This document shows positions 1-9,718 of a stretch of 63,232 nt of DNA, in pieces. A model generated the notes under the pieces. The model was not told where the DNA came from. It ran no database searches and saw only the letters and a program-made list of their open reading frames with translations. Each line of letters begins with the position of its first letter. The stretch's first letter is position 1. Made by a program: the position numbers and the translations under genes. The DNA is from Seminavis robusta (lineage: Eukaryota; Bacillariophyta; Bacillariophyceae; Naviculales; Naviculaceae), in assembly GCA_903772945.1 (NCBI GenBank), contig CAICTM010000494.1, positions 1-63,232 on the forward strand, in the 5' to 3' direction.

Positions 1-526
1 CCACATTCATGTTGGTTCGTACGGTCGCACAGGAAACACATTTATTTCGCGTATGTGTTTTCATTCTTCCATTCGCAGATACGTAACATTCGCGAATAAG
101 CCCCAACTCGATAAGTATAGGGTGAAAACTCATTGACATTCTGGCAAACGCAATCACCGTGGTACATGCATGCATGTACTTATCTTCCATTTTCAATTAG
201 TTCCGAAGGACGTGCTCAAGAGATCTTGTCTACTTTTCGATTTTCGAGAAACTCGCTAGAGTTGTGGGATAGTGCGAGATAATAGTTCTGATCTTTCGAT
301 TTCAACTCGCTAGAGTTGGGTGATATTGTGCTGGATATTCGATGCTCAACGTTCTGATTGTCCTACGCGAATTCCAAATACACTTCTCGCGAACCGCAGC
401 TCTCACTTTTTTACTATAAAAATTTTCTGCGGTTCGCCGAACGTAGTGTGATTTGGAGTCTCGAAATTCGGCAGTTATTCGATTATTTTGATTTCGCGAA
501 CGAACGGACGTCATTTAAGCTGGATA

Positions 527-599
527 GGACCAGTCCCTCAGTGCCAAGCGTCCGCTTTGCCATGCCGGAAGGCCCGGGATTCGATCTCCCGTACCTCCA
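527..599 (+). pseudogene. Degenerate tRNA-Ala(UGC)-like sequence, left arm
   Basis: The 3' half is typical of a tRNA: a T stem-loop CGGGA-TTCGATC-TCCCG followed by TACCTCC and A. The anticodon arm matches the tRNA-Ala pattern CCGCTTTGC but carries extra C residues compared with the right arm, and the D arm is disturbed. The 5' strand of the acceptor stem does not pair with the 3' strand. It is not expected to be a working tRNA gene. It is the mirror copy of the sequence at 7083-7155. Confidence 0.6.
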
Positions 600-944
600 A
601 AAAGTTTATCTTCTCGGAAGAACATACGCAGCCTCTACGGGGCTGCTTTTCTGGGCTTCTGTTGCCTGCTGCCTGGTAGTTGGAGGTGCTAGTGCTGCCA
701 ATGTGATGGTGGTTCCATGCTTTACTATGGGACCACCACTCCTGTTTTTGGGCTGCATTTTTAGCGGCCTGGGTGTGGAGTGGTGGGAGCCGAATTAAAC
801 CTATCTAACTGTATCTGGAGGTTCCAAGCCTCTTGTGAGGTGAGGAACCTATCTCTCTTGTTGAGTCTAGCTAGGCTATGAGCCCATTTCAAGGCACTTG
901 GCTCATTCAGCACGCCAGCCAGACTGCAGCCCCTACGAGTATTA

Positions 945-1078
945 GGCTGCTTTTCTGGGCTTCGTTGCCTGCTGCCTGGTAGTTCTGGAGGTGCTAAGTG
1001 CATGCCAATGTGATGGTGGTTCCATGCTTTACTATGGGACCACCACTCCTGTTTTTGGGCTGCATTTTTAGCGGCCTC
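945..1078. repeat. 142-bp direct repeat, left arm inner copy (outer copy about 630-770)
   Basis: Two direct copies of a ~140-bp sequence lie downstream of the left recombinase, separated by about 170 bp. Each contains the hairpin GGTGGTTCCATG...GGGACCACC. They are the mirror of the pair at 6614-6755 and 6912-7053. The 3' location next to a recombinase gene recalls the split direct repeats of Ngaro- and PAT-type tyrosine-recombinase retrotransposons. Confidence 0.75.
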
Positions 1079-1290
1079 CATCCGCCGCCATTTGTCCGCC
1101 AACGGGGGAAAGGGTGGGAACGGAGAGTGACACTCGAGTGTGGGTGGGAAATGAAAAAGAGTGTGGTGTGGATTGGGACGCATAAGTGCGCTTTTTCATG
1201 TAAATTGTGAGCGTGAGTAAGCACGCGAAAGGAGGGAGCCCCAGGAGGGGCGGAGGAGTTATGGGGCAGTGCCGCCTGCCAGGCGGTGCC

Positions 1291-2430
1291 TCATTGTTCT
1301 GTTTCGTCATGTATCGGCACGGTTTCGGTTGGTAGGAACGTGTAGGTGCCGTTGTTGTACATGGCTTGGGCAAAATGTTGCATGATGGGTTGTGCTTGTA
1401 GGTGCAGGTACCACATCATGGAGTCACTGTGCCAGCGTCCCAGCATGCGAATCAGGTCTGCGTCGACTTTACCGCAGAGGAGAGCCATGGCACCTCCTGC
1501 CCGGAGCGATCGAGCACTGATCTCGGTGGCTGGAATGCCAGTTTCGTGGTAGTTGATTGTTGCCGCTGTTTTAAGCATGTCCGTAACATCTTTTGCCTTG
1601 ACCCGTATTCGTCGGTTGTTGCGGTAGTAGGAGGCAATCGGTGTGTCGTGCTTGGACTTTGCTTGTCGGCGGTGGTAGAGGACGAGCCGGATGCTGGCTG
1701 TGACTGGACAGCAGAGCGGGTGGCCACTGCGTCCGTGGGTGAGGATTTCGTTGGTTTGGCTCATTCTTTTGCGTGGATGCAATGTGTAGGAGCAGCGGAC
1801 GTACCCTCAATCGAATGGCTTCTGTTTGTGATTGAGCCGACGTGTCCTAAATGCAGTTGCACGTCTTCCAGCGCGAATGGCGTGTCAGCAACCGTGGTTT
1901 CTGTGTATTCTCCTGGACGTAGGAGGAAGAAGAATGCGACCACGATGATGTTGATGACGACTTTTCGGTCGTTGTGGATTGTTGTTGTGTTCGTTGTAGA
2001 TCTGCGCGAGTAGGTAGAGGATGATGGTGATTGGAAGTGGTTTTACTCGTTTGGGGGGGGTGTCGGTTTTCTTGTAGGATCGGAGCTGTCGTTGGATTTC
2101 GAAAATCGATGCCAACAGTGGCATTCTTTGCGGATTCCTTGGTCCCACTGCGGCGAACAGCCTGCCCCACGGCATCTAGAGTGCGTCCTCCACTGTTCTA
2201 GATCGAACTGGTTGACCGCTGGGGGCGATTCGGCCATCTCTGTATCGTTGGCCGAAGACTTGGAGCACTGGGACTGGATCCGTGTGCGAGCGTAGGAATG
2301 GTCCAATTCCGTGGCTGATGCAGTAGGCATCCCATCGTTCCAATGCAATACACGGCTTCTTAGCCTTATTCGCGACCCGAACCACGATAGGGTTTGAGTT
2401 CGACTCAGTACTGAGTCTCCTCGTCAGAAT
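1291..2430 (-). pseudogene. Broken tyrosine recombinase gene (left arm)
   Basis: The minus strand encodes the same recombinase as 5338-6399, but the reading frame changes several times between about 1780 and 2180. The C-terminal part (1291-1782) is open and retains SARSLRAGGAMALL, the GRWHSDSM box and the MMWYLH motif with the candidate tyrosine nucleophile. The N-terminal part (2176-2420) is open and reads VVRVANKAKKPCIALERWD, which shows the ancestral N-terminal frame better than the right-arm copy does. I infer an inactive copy. Transcription would point out of the palindrome. Confidence 0.85.
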
Positions 2431-2822
2431 GTCATTGAGACAGGGTTCTCAATGACCGCTCTAGTCATGACTAGGTTGAGATGAACATCGCTCTAATATT
2501 TAGCCGACGTGGAGTAACTTCAACGTACTAGTAAATGCTAGAGAATCTTTCCGCTGTTCCGTTTTTGGATCGTGGAGTGGAGTAGGATTCGCTACCGCAA
2601 CCTACTTATCAAACTCTACAGTCTCCGCGGGAGTTTCAGATCTACGATCCCTTGGTTGTGGATCTCTCTCGTTGATTAGTTTTCATAGCTTTCCTAATCC
2701 TATCCATTAACTTTCATTCTCTCAACTCAAAACACTCGAAAAGATCGTTTACACTAGCTTTTAGCGTAGTGTCATTTTTTAACAAACACAATAGCTTTCA
2801 GCTACCCTAACCTATTCTCACC
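2400..2822. promoter_or_regulatory. Divergent intergenic region between recombinase and gag (left arm)
   Basis: This ~420-bp stretch lies between the 5' ends of the outward recombinase and the inward gag-like gene and is repeated in mirror image at 4861-5280. It has no open frame. By position it should hold the promoters of both genes. No core promoter element was identified with confidence. Confidence 0.4.
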
Positions 2823-3915
2823 ATGAAGATTGCACAAAGATCGCATACACCAGCTTCGAGTCAAAGCTGCCACAAACCAATACCTTCCTCTCATCGACCT
2901 CACGATGACTGCGAAATCGACGATTCGCTCCTACCACCTACAAACTTCGCACTGTTCCAGCAGATGCAAACAGCGCCAAGTACACCTTCAAGGTCCAAAT
3001 AATCAATGGACCTGAGACTCCACGTCAGTCCATCAAGTGGGCTGGACCCATGGAGAAGGTTTTCGTTGGGCTCGCCATTGCTACGCCTGGCGGCAAACAT
3101 AACCTCCTCAAAGAGATAACTTCTAGCTCTGCAAAGAGCAGTTACGAATCTAGCTTTGCAGGCCATCGTGAAATTCGTTGGAATGCTTTGCGTCAGATTG
3201 CAGTCAACGGGTTTGCTCCACGCGACGTACGTTGCGGTGAAGACGAAGCCGGTTTCCAAGCGCGTTTCCAGTCTGCCTGGAGCGGAGCAGCTCAGCTTGC
3301 TTTGGACGACGTTGACTTTACGTTTGGCATAAATGCTTGTGTCGAAGCGGTCTGTTCCTACAAGGCTCTTGAAAAGCAGTAACGCTTCATGCGCCGCAAG
3401 ATGCGTAAGCCTGCTGATATGTCTATACTCGGGCTTATGTCACAAACCTCAGTCGGATGAACACCGATGAATTTCAATCGTCTACCCACTTTTGGACCCA
3501 ACCAACAGTTGAACCATGACGAATTCATTGACATTTTTTGTCATGGAATTCCACGCTCGTGGATGAAGAAGATGGACGACAACGACTTCGATCCTTTCTC
3601 AGCTCCTATTGGAGAAAACATTGGATTCTGCGAACGCATGGAATCCTCCGAAGACTTTGACAAGGGCGTGATGCCAAGCAAGCTCCTACGAAGGAGAACA
3701 ACAGCAAGAAGTACAAGTCTACTCCAAACAACGACCACTATTTTCCAAGAACGAAGAAAATGGGTGTGACTACTACGAGTCCAGCACCCACAAAACTGCA
3801 ATCTCGAGAGAGTCCACACCACGGGAGATGGAAATATGTATAGAGGGATCGAGCTCGGTGTGGCTGAGTTCCGTGAGCTCGCTGGCTCGACGATACCTAT
3901 CAAGAGAGAGTTCAT
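2823..3915 (+). pseudogene. Gag-like retroelement protein, frameshifted (left arm)
   Basis: ATG at 2823 begins MKIA, as in the right-arm copy at 4860. The longest open pieces are 3050-3382 (GPMEKVFVGLAIATP...HREIRWNALRQIAVNG) and 3467-3769 (FNRLPTFGPNQQLNHDEFID, SWMKKMDDNDFDPF). The second block resembles the PPFG-NQ-L...W-KEMD--GFDP block that I recall from diatom retrotransposon gag proteins. Near 3765-3830 another frame reads CDYYESSTHKTA, which could be a decayed zinc knuckle. Frames change at least at about 2850, 3000 and 3380. It cannot make a full protein as it stands. It points to the palindrome centre. Confidence 0.65.
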
Positions 3916-3995
3916 ATGTCGTATAAAGAACGCGCCGTACGGAGCGTTGTACTAAGTCTTGCTAGCTCGCTGCGTGGCTCTCGCTCACAGTGTGT
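3693..3995. other. Non-palindromic centre of the inverted repeat
   Basis: These ~300 bp separate the two arms and have no mirror partner. The left part continues the left-arm gag-like sequence. The rest (about 3850-3960) is GAGCTCG-rich and holds nothing recognisable. The junction of the inversion probably lies near 3950-3996. Confidence 0.6.
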
Positions 3996-4860
3996 AGGAG
4001 CTTGCTTGCAATCACCGCCCTTGTCAAGTCTTCGGAGGATTCCATGCTGTCGCAGAATCCAATGGTTTCTCCGATAGGAGCTAGAAAGGATCGAAGTCGT
4101 GTTCGTGCATCCTTCTTCATCCACAGAGCGTGGAATTCCATGACAACAATGTCAATGACTTCGCCATGGTTCAACGTTTGGTTGGGTCCAAAAGGTGGTA
4201 GACCAGGAAGTTCATCGGTGTTCATTCGACTGAGGTTGTTGACATAAGCCGGAGTAGACATATCAGCAGGCATACGCCATCTTCCGGCGCATGAAGCGTT
4301 TCTGCTTTTCAAGAGCCTTGTAGGGGCCGACCGCTTCGATACAGGCATTTATGCTAAACGTAATGTCAGCGTCGTCCAAAGGAGGCTGAGCTGCTCCGTT
4401 CCAGGCAGCCTGGAAACGTGCTTGGAAAGTGGCTTCGTCTTCACCCACACGTACGTCGCGTGGAGGAATGCCGTTGACTGCAATCTGGCGGAAGGCATTC
4501 CAACGTATTTCACGGTGGTCTGCACAGCTAGATTCGTTACTGCTCTTTGCAGAGCTAGAAGTCATCTCCTTGAGGAGGTTATGTTTGTCGTACGGCGTAG
4601 CAATGGCGAGCCCAACGAAAACCTTCTCCATGGGTCCAGCCCACTTGATGGTTTGACGTGAAGTCTCAGATCCATTGATGAATTTGGGACCTTGAAGGTG
4701 TACTTGGCGCTGTAGCATCTGCTGGAACAGTGCGAATTTTGTAGGTGGTAGAGCGAGAATCGTCGTTTTCGCAGTCATCGTCGAGGTCGATGAAAGGAAG
4801 GATTTTTTGTTCGCGCAGCTTAGACTCGAAGCTGGTGTATGCGTCTTTGGCAATCTTCAA
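3962..4860 (-). pseudogene. Gag-like retroelement protein, frameshifted (right arm)
   Basis: The minus strand opens with ATG at 4860 (MKIAKDAYTSFESKL) and continues in pieces at 4263-4853 and 3962-4348 that overlap in different frames. Conserved blocks are AGPMEKVFVGLAIATP, HREIRWNAFRQIAVNG, FMRRKM and LPPFGPNQTLNHGEVID. It is homologous to 2823-3770 on the other arm. The match to the left arm stops near 3996, just after CAAGCAAGCTCCTAC, so this copy lacks the possible zinc-knuckle region. Its function in an active element would be nucleocapsid-like RNA binding, by analogy to gag. Confidence 0.65.
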
Positions 4861-5280
4861 GGTGAGGAATAGTTTGAGGGTAGCTGAAAGCTATTGTGTT
4901 TGTTAACAAAATGCACTAACGCTAAAAGCTGTTAAAGATCTTTCGAGTGTTTGAGTTTGAGAGAATGAATGTTAGAAGAGGATTAGAAAGCTAATAAAAA
5001 CTAATAACCGAGAGAGATCCACAACCAAAGGATTCGTAGATCTGAACTCCCCGCGGGAGACTGTAGAAGTGTGATAGAGTAGGTTGCCGTAGCAATCATC
5101 CTCACTCCACGATCCAAAACGGAACGGCCGTGGAAGATTCGTCTAGCATTTATCTAGTAGCGTGGAAGTACTCCCACGCTGGCTAAATATCTAGAGCGAT
5201 GTTTCATCATCAACCTAGTATAAACTAGAGCGGTCATTAAGAACCCTGTCTCAATGACTATTCACGAGAGACTCAGTCAT
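4861..5280. promoter_or_regulatory. Divergent intergenic region between gag and recombinase (right arm)
   Basis: This is the mirror copy of 2400-2822, with the same position between the 5' ends of two divergent genes. Conserved blocks include GATCTGAACTCCCCGCGGGAG near 5040-5062 and CTAGAGCGGTCATTAAGAACC near 5226. Promoter function is inferred from position only. Confidence 0.4.
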
Positions 5281-5337
5281 GAGTCGAACTCAAACCCTAT
5301 CTAGGATCGAGTCGCGAATAAGGCTAAGAGCCGTGTA

Positions 5338-6399
5338 TTGCATTGGGAACGATGGGATGCCTACTGCATCAGCCACGGAATTGACCCATTCCTACGCTCG
5401 CACACGGATCCAGTCCCAGTGCTCCAAGTCTTCGGCCAACGATACAGAGATGGCCGAATCGCCCCCAGCGGTCAACCAGTTCGATCTAGAACAGTGGAGG
5501 ACGCTCTACGTGCCGTGGGGCAGGCGTTCGCCAGCATGGGGACCAAGGACATCCGCAAAGATGCCACTGGTGGCATCGATTTTCGAATCCAACGACAGCT
5601 CCGATCCTACAAGAAAACCGACACCCCCCCCAAACGAGTAAAACCACTTCCAATCACCATCATCCTCTACCTACTCGCGCAGATCTACAACGAACACAAC
5701 AACAATCCACACGACGACCGAAAAGTCGTCATCAACATCATCGTGGTCGCATTCTTCTTCCTCCTACGTCCAGGAGAATACACAGAAACCACGGTTGCTG
5801 ACACGCCATTCGCGCTGGAAGACGTGCAACTGCATTTAGGAGCACGTCGGCTCAATCACGAAACAGACAGCATTGCCGAAATTGAGGCCGCTACGTCCGT
5901 CTCCTACACATTCACCACGCAAAAGAATGGCCAAACCAACGAAATCCTCACCCACGGACGCAGTGGCCACCCGCTCTGCTGTCCAGTCACAGCCAGCATC
6001 CGGCTCGTCCTCTACCACCGCCGACAAGCAAAGTCCAAGCACGACACACCGATTGCCTCCTACTACCGCAACAACCGACGAATACGGGTCAAGGCAAAAG
6101 ATGTTACGGACATGCTTAAAACAGCGGCAACAATCAACTACCACGAAACTGGCATTCCAGCCACCGAGATCAGTGCTCGATCGCTCCGGGCAGGAGGTGC
6201 CATGGCTCTCCTCTGCGGTAAAGTCGACGCAGACCTGATTCGCATGCTGGGACGCTGGCACAGTGACTCCATGATGTGGTACCTGCACCTACAAGCACAA
6301 CCCATCATGCAACATTTTGCCCAAGCCATGTACAACAACGGCACCTACACGTTCCTACCAACCGAAACCGTGCCGATACATGACGAAACAGAACAATGA
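5338..6399 (+). CDS. Tyrosine recombinase, diatom transposon type (right arm)
   Basis: The frame is open for 353 codons to the TGA at 6397-6399. It is a phage-integrase-fold tyrosine recombinase. Expected catalytic residues, counted from 5338, are R144 in FLLRPGEYT, K196 in TTQKNG, R284 in RSLRAGG, W307/H308 in GRWHSD and Y315 in MMWYLH. The position that is His in the usual HxxR box is Arg (R281). Codon 5338 is TTG, not ATG. Upstream in frame there is a TAG (5302-5304), where the left arm reads GTG, and an A is missing near 5327 by comparison, so the true N-terminus is damaged or starts elsewhere. Very similar recombinases are common in diatom genomes. It probably catalyses integration of the element; activity is uncertain. 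Confidence 0.85.
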   Translation: MHWERWDAYCISHGIDPFLRSHTDPVPVLQVFGQRYRDGRIAPSGQPVRSRTVEDALRAVGQAFASMGTKDIRKDATGGIDFRIQRQLRSYKKTDTPPKRVKPLPITIILYLLAQIYNEHNNNPHDDRKVVINIIVVAFFFLLRPGEYTETTVADTPFALEDVQLHLGARRLNHETDSIAEIEAATSVSYTFTTQKNGQTNEILTHGRSGHPLCCPVTASIRLVLYHRRQAKSKHDTPIASYYRNNRRIRVKAKDVTDMLKTAATINYHETGIPATEISARSLRAGGAMALLCGKVDADLIRMLGRWHSDSMMWYLHLQAQPIMQHFAQAMYNNGTYTFLPTETVPIHDETEQ

Positions 6400-6613
6400 G
6401 GCACCGCCTGGCAGGCGGCACTGCCCCATAACTCCTCCGCCCCTCCTGGGGCTCCCTCCTTTCGCGTGCTTACTCACGCTCACAATTTACATGAAAAAGC
6501 GCACTTATGCGTCCCAATCCACACCACACTCTTTTTCATTTCCCACCCACACTCGAGTGTCACTCTCCGTTCCCACCCTTTCCCCCGTTGGCGGACAAAT
6601 GGCGGCGGATGGA

Positions 6614-6755
6614 GGCCGCTAAAAATGCAGCCCAAAAACAGGAGTGGTGGTCCCATAGTAAAGCATGGAACCACCATCACATTGGCAGCACTAGCACCTC
6701 CAACTACCAGGCAGCAGGCAACAGAAGCCCAGAAAAGCAGCCCCGTAGGGGCTGC
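6614..6755. repeat. 142-bp direct repeat, right arm copy 1
   Basis: The unit starts GGCCGCTAAAAATGCAGCCC and is repeated at 6912-7053 almost without change. It contains two potential hairpins: an 11-bp stem with one mismatch at 6646-6675 (GGTGGTCCCAT / ATGGAACCACC) and a perfect 8-bp stem at its end (GCAGCCCC-GTA-GGGGCTGC, 6737-6755). Confidence 0.8.
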
Positions 6756-6911
6756 AGATCTGGGCTGGCGTGCTGAATGACCAAGTGCTTGAAATGGGCT
6801 CATAGCCTAGCTAGACTCAACAAGAGAGATAGGTTCCTCACCTCACAAGAGGCTTGGAACCTCCAGATACAGTTAGATAGGTTTAATTCGGCTCCCACCA
6901 CTCCACACCCA

Positions 6912-7053
6912 GGCCGCTAAAAATGCAGCCCAAAAACAGGAGTGGTGGTCCCATAGTAAAGCATGGAACCACCATCACATTGGCAGCACTAGCACCTCCA
7001 ACTACCAGGCAGCAGGCAACAGAAGCCCAGAAAAGCAGCCCCGTAGAGGCTGC
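6912..7053. repeat. 142-bp direct repeat, right arm copy 2
   Basis: This is the second copy of the unit at 6614-6755. The terminal hairpin has one change (GTAGAGGCTGC), which weakens the 8-bp stem. The copies are separated by 156 bp that have no other recognised content. Confidence 0.8.
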
Positions 7054-7082
7054 GTATGTTCTTCCGAGAAGATAAACTTTTT

Positions 7083-7155
7083 GGAGGTACGGGAGATCGA
7101 ATCCCGGGCCTTCCGCATGCAAAGCGGACGCTCTGCCACTGAGGACCGGTCCTAT
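7083..7155 (-). pseudogene. tRNA-Ala(UGC)-like sequence, right arm
   Basis: On the minus strand the anticodon arm is TCCGC-TTTGCAT-GCGGA with anticodon TGC, and the T arm is CGGGA-TTCGATC-TCCCG, both with perfect stems. These are followed by TACCTCC and A in place of the discriminator. The D region CCTCAGTGGCAGAGC fits a tRNA-Ala. The 5' acceptor strand reads GGACCGG where GGAGGTA would be needed, so the acceptor stem is broken, and no run of T follows directly as a Pol III stop. It is probably a tRNA-derived part of the element or a relic of an integration site. Confidence 0.6.
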
Positions 7156-7641
7156 CCAGCTTAAATGACGTCCGTTCGTTCGCGAAATCGAAATAACGGC
7201 TCAATTTCCTCCAAATCCATACGTTCGGCGAACCGCAGAAAATGTTTATAGTAAAAAAGTGGAGCTGCGGTTCGCCGAACGTGTGGATTTGGAATTCGCG
7301 TAGGACCAATCAGAACTCATTATCTCGCACTATCCCCAACTCTAGCGAGTTTCGAAAATCAGAACTCATTATCTCGCACTATCCCCAACTCTAGCGAGTT
7401 TCGAAAATCGAAAAGTGAGATCTCCTTTCGAGCACGTCCTCGAATCATTGAAAAGTGAGAAGAAGTACATGCATGCATGTACCACGGTGATTGCGTTTTG
7501 GCAGAATGCTCAATGAGTTTCACCCTAACCCTGATGAGTTCGGCTTATTCGCGAATGACGTATCTGCGAATGGTTAAGAATGAAAACACATACGCGAAAA
7601 TAAATGTGTTTCCTGTGCGAACGTACGAACCACATGAATGT

Positions 7642-8196
7642 GGTTAGGACCAGCCCTGAGCTATACCCCCACCTAACTAGTCTACTGGCTGCTAAAATCA
7701 AGGGGTGCAACTGATCGTAATGGTTGCGGGTGTGCATTGGGCTCACTCTCCCTCGCAGCTCTAGTTCCAGCAACATACTGGACTCCTTGCGTTGCTTCAG
7801 CTACGCTGCATACGGTTTTCAGTGTCACGTCCACCACAAGAGGCTGTTCCTTCAGCTCACATTGTGCGTCAAAAGAGTTTCTGCCTCGTTACACATACCG
7901 GTACGCGCTCTGAGAGAGAAAACAGGTCTTGATCATCAGTCGAGGCCAGGGACAAGTAATCGCTGTGGAATCGAGCAGCCACTCTTTGCTACGTAGACTC
8001 GACTCGGTTGGGAAAGAGAACGAGGAAATACACCTTCACCATATGCTTTGCTCCTATTTCTTTGTTGCACAGATTCAACAAAACAGGCTCGTAGATCACA
8101 AAGCCCTAGTACTCTTTACGTCTTACTAGTAGAATAGAATTGATTTATTGTTTGTCAGGGTGTGTAATTCCAACCACTCAACAGGATATTTCATCC
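7642..8196. other. Intergenic, between element and proteasome gene
   Basis: I see no conserved open frame or repeat here. The 3' end of the minus-strand proteasome gene lies at its right border. Confidence 0.5.
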
Positions 8197-9234
8197 TTAC
8201 GAGTCACCAGCAGCAGCCGCCTCCTGTTCGACCGAGTCAATGACTTCTTGTGCTTCCTCCTTTGTCAAGATGCGGTGGACACATTTCTTGCTTTCGTCCA
8301 ATTTCATGGTGAAAAGCTCCATTTTCTCGGCCGCAGCCGACCCAGTACCATCCATAGTTTTGTTCAATACTTTGACGGCCAATTTGAGTGCCTCCTGCAC
8401 ATCTGGGATTTCAGGCTCTTTGTCTTCGTCCATCTCTCCTTCTTGCTTCTTTTTGTAATCGCTTTTCAGAATTGACTTCCCAGCCTGATTGTTGGCTCCA
8501 ATGACAGTGGCCTTCCATCCCGAGTAATTTCCACTGGGATCGGATTGATAGAGTTGGAAGCCGTGGTGTTCATCGTACCCCGCAAACAAAAAGGCCACTC
8601 CAAATGGCCGAAGACCACCTCGCTGCGTATAAAATTGCTTGTAATTGCACACATACTCCACCAACTGCTCCACAGGAATCGGTTCTTGATACTGATAGTG
8701 GTACCGACCCGCCCGAAGCCGAGCTTGCTCAATCAAAATATTGGCATCGGCAGTCAACCCAGCCACATTACACGAGGCGTGAGGGCACAACGTGTAGGTT
8801 TTTTCAGACGTCTACACACAAGAGCAGAGCAAGGATCAGTATAGACCCTTCAGGTCACTGTGGCACTGCAGGTAGTTGTGAAAGAGCGCGATTCACCCAC
8901 AGCGGCTTACCTTGGCTGGAGCCAAAAGACCACTGGTGATCCTTCGTTCACTAGCCATGACAATTCCATCTTTGGCTAGGATTCCCACACATGTACCAGC
9001 ATTGTTGATTGCTTCAATGGCATATTCAACCTGGTCGAAAGAAGAACAAGTGGAAGTGGACAGTTGGTAGTGTCAGAAACAGTACAATCCAGAGCGACGG
9101 CACCCAAATCGACCATGTTGTATCTTTCGAAAATAAAAGAAAGCACAGAACTCATTCTCAGTGCGAGAACCTACCTGATGCAGACGGCCCTCAGGCGAAA
9201 AGGTGGTGGTGGATGAATCGTATCGACGGGCCAT
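8197..9234 (-). CDS. PSMA4: Proteasome subunit alpha type-4 (20S core)
   Basis: Three exons join in frame: 9175-9234, 8911-9030 and 8197-8811, with GT-AG introns of 144 and 99 nt, giving 264 residues. The N-terminus [18 protein letters not shown] is the alpha-subunit signature, followed by [37 protein letters not shown] fits the alpha4 (PSMA4/PAC1) subfamily, as does the length. The first exon codes exactly 20 residues up to HQ. The C-terminus is rich in Glu and Ala, as in other PSMA4 proteins. Alpha subunits are not proteolytic; they form the outer rings that gate the 20S chamber, in cytosol and nucleus. Confidence 0.95.
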
Positions 9235-9718
9235 GGTGAAAGACTCTCAAAAGATAGCAGCAACAGCGTTGTGACGGCAAGCAAAAGATAGCAAGAGCGC
9301 AGATCATGGGCCGAGAGACGAGATCCTTGGCCTTCGAGACCCTTCGTTGAGATTAGCCTTAACCCTTTATTTTCCACGCCGATGCTCCACGGTCTCGAAG
9401 AAGACCGCCTTTCAATCCATCACACATCCATCATCATCCTCCTCCATCATCCTCCCTGTACTGTACCAGGTATGGCGTACCGAGACAGTAGATCTAGCTA
9501 GTAGTCTACCGGCGGTACTTCCGTATCATCGTACCATGTACGGTACCATAAAGTACAGATAGATCAAAACTATTGCTCTGGATCTAAAGATTGTGTATTC
9601 TTTGCCACAGTTTTACACACACAGTCTCTTATATTTTGATCATAACATCACCAGCATCACAAGGAGATAACTCTACTATGCCAGCCACAGAGCCTTTGTT
9701 CGAACCTTGTCCTGCATG
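9235..9718. other. Intergenic, upstream of PSMA4
   Basis: Holds the presumed PSMA4 promoter. Around 9470-9560 it is rich in GGTAC, TACCGG and CTAGTAG motifs, like other islands in this window. No gene seen. Confidence 0.5.

Larger units (their letters stand above)
1..3692. repeat. Left arm of the 7.6-kb palindrome
   Basis: This arm is the inverted counterpart of roughly 3996-7641. It holds, in order, the outer block with the palindrome GTACATGCATGCATGTAC near 162-179, two copies of a CTCGCTAGAGTTG-containing motif (about 240-320), a hairpin with CGAACCGCAG/CTGCGGTTCG stems (about 389-437), a tRNA-Ala-like stretch, two copies of the ~142-bp direct repeat (about 630-770 and 945-1078), the broken recombinase and the gag-like gene. 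Confidence 0.85.
1..7641. mobile_element. Giant imperfect palindrome with two copies of a tyrosine recombinase/gag element
   Basis: The first bases of the window match the reverse complement of the bases ending at 7641, and the match continues inward to about 3692 on the left and 3996 on the right, with scattered substitutions and small indels. About 300 bp at the centre are not palindromic. Each arm carries a terminal block, a tyrosine recombinase gene facing outward and a gag-like gene facing inward, with a ~420 bp region between their 5' ends. No reverse transcriptase or RNase H was recognised. The left arm may continue beyond the window. I infer a head-to-head pair, or an inverted duplication, of part of a tyrosine-recombinase transposable element. 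The left recombinase copy is broken and the right one nearly open, so the arms have diverged and are not simply an assembly fold-back of one sequence. Confidence 0.85.
3996..7641. repeat. Right arm of the 7.6-kb palindrome
   Basis: This arm is the inverted counterpart of 1-3692. It ends at 7641, since the following bases have no partner inside the window. It carries the better preserved recombinase, the two 142-bp direct repeats, the tRNA-Ala-like sequence, a hairpin (7222-7280) whose stems read CGTTCGGCGAACCGCA and its complement, and a 48-bp tandem duplication (about 7313-7408) that contains TATCTCGCACTATCC. Confidence 0.85.

Noticed and set aside
5279-5641. 120-codon ORF at the recombinase start, frame 2
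   Set aside because: It starts with ATG but in another frame than the recombinase; later codons match the recombinase only by shadow overlap.
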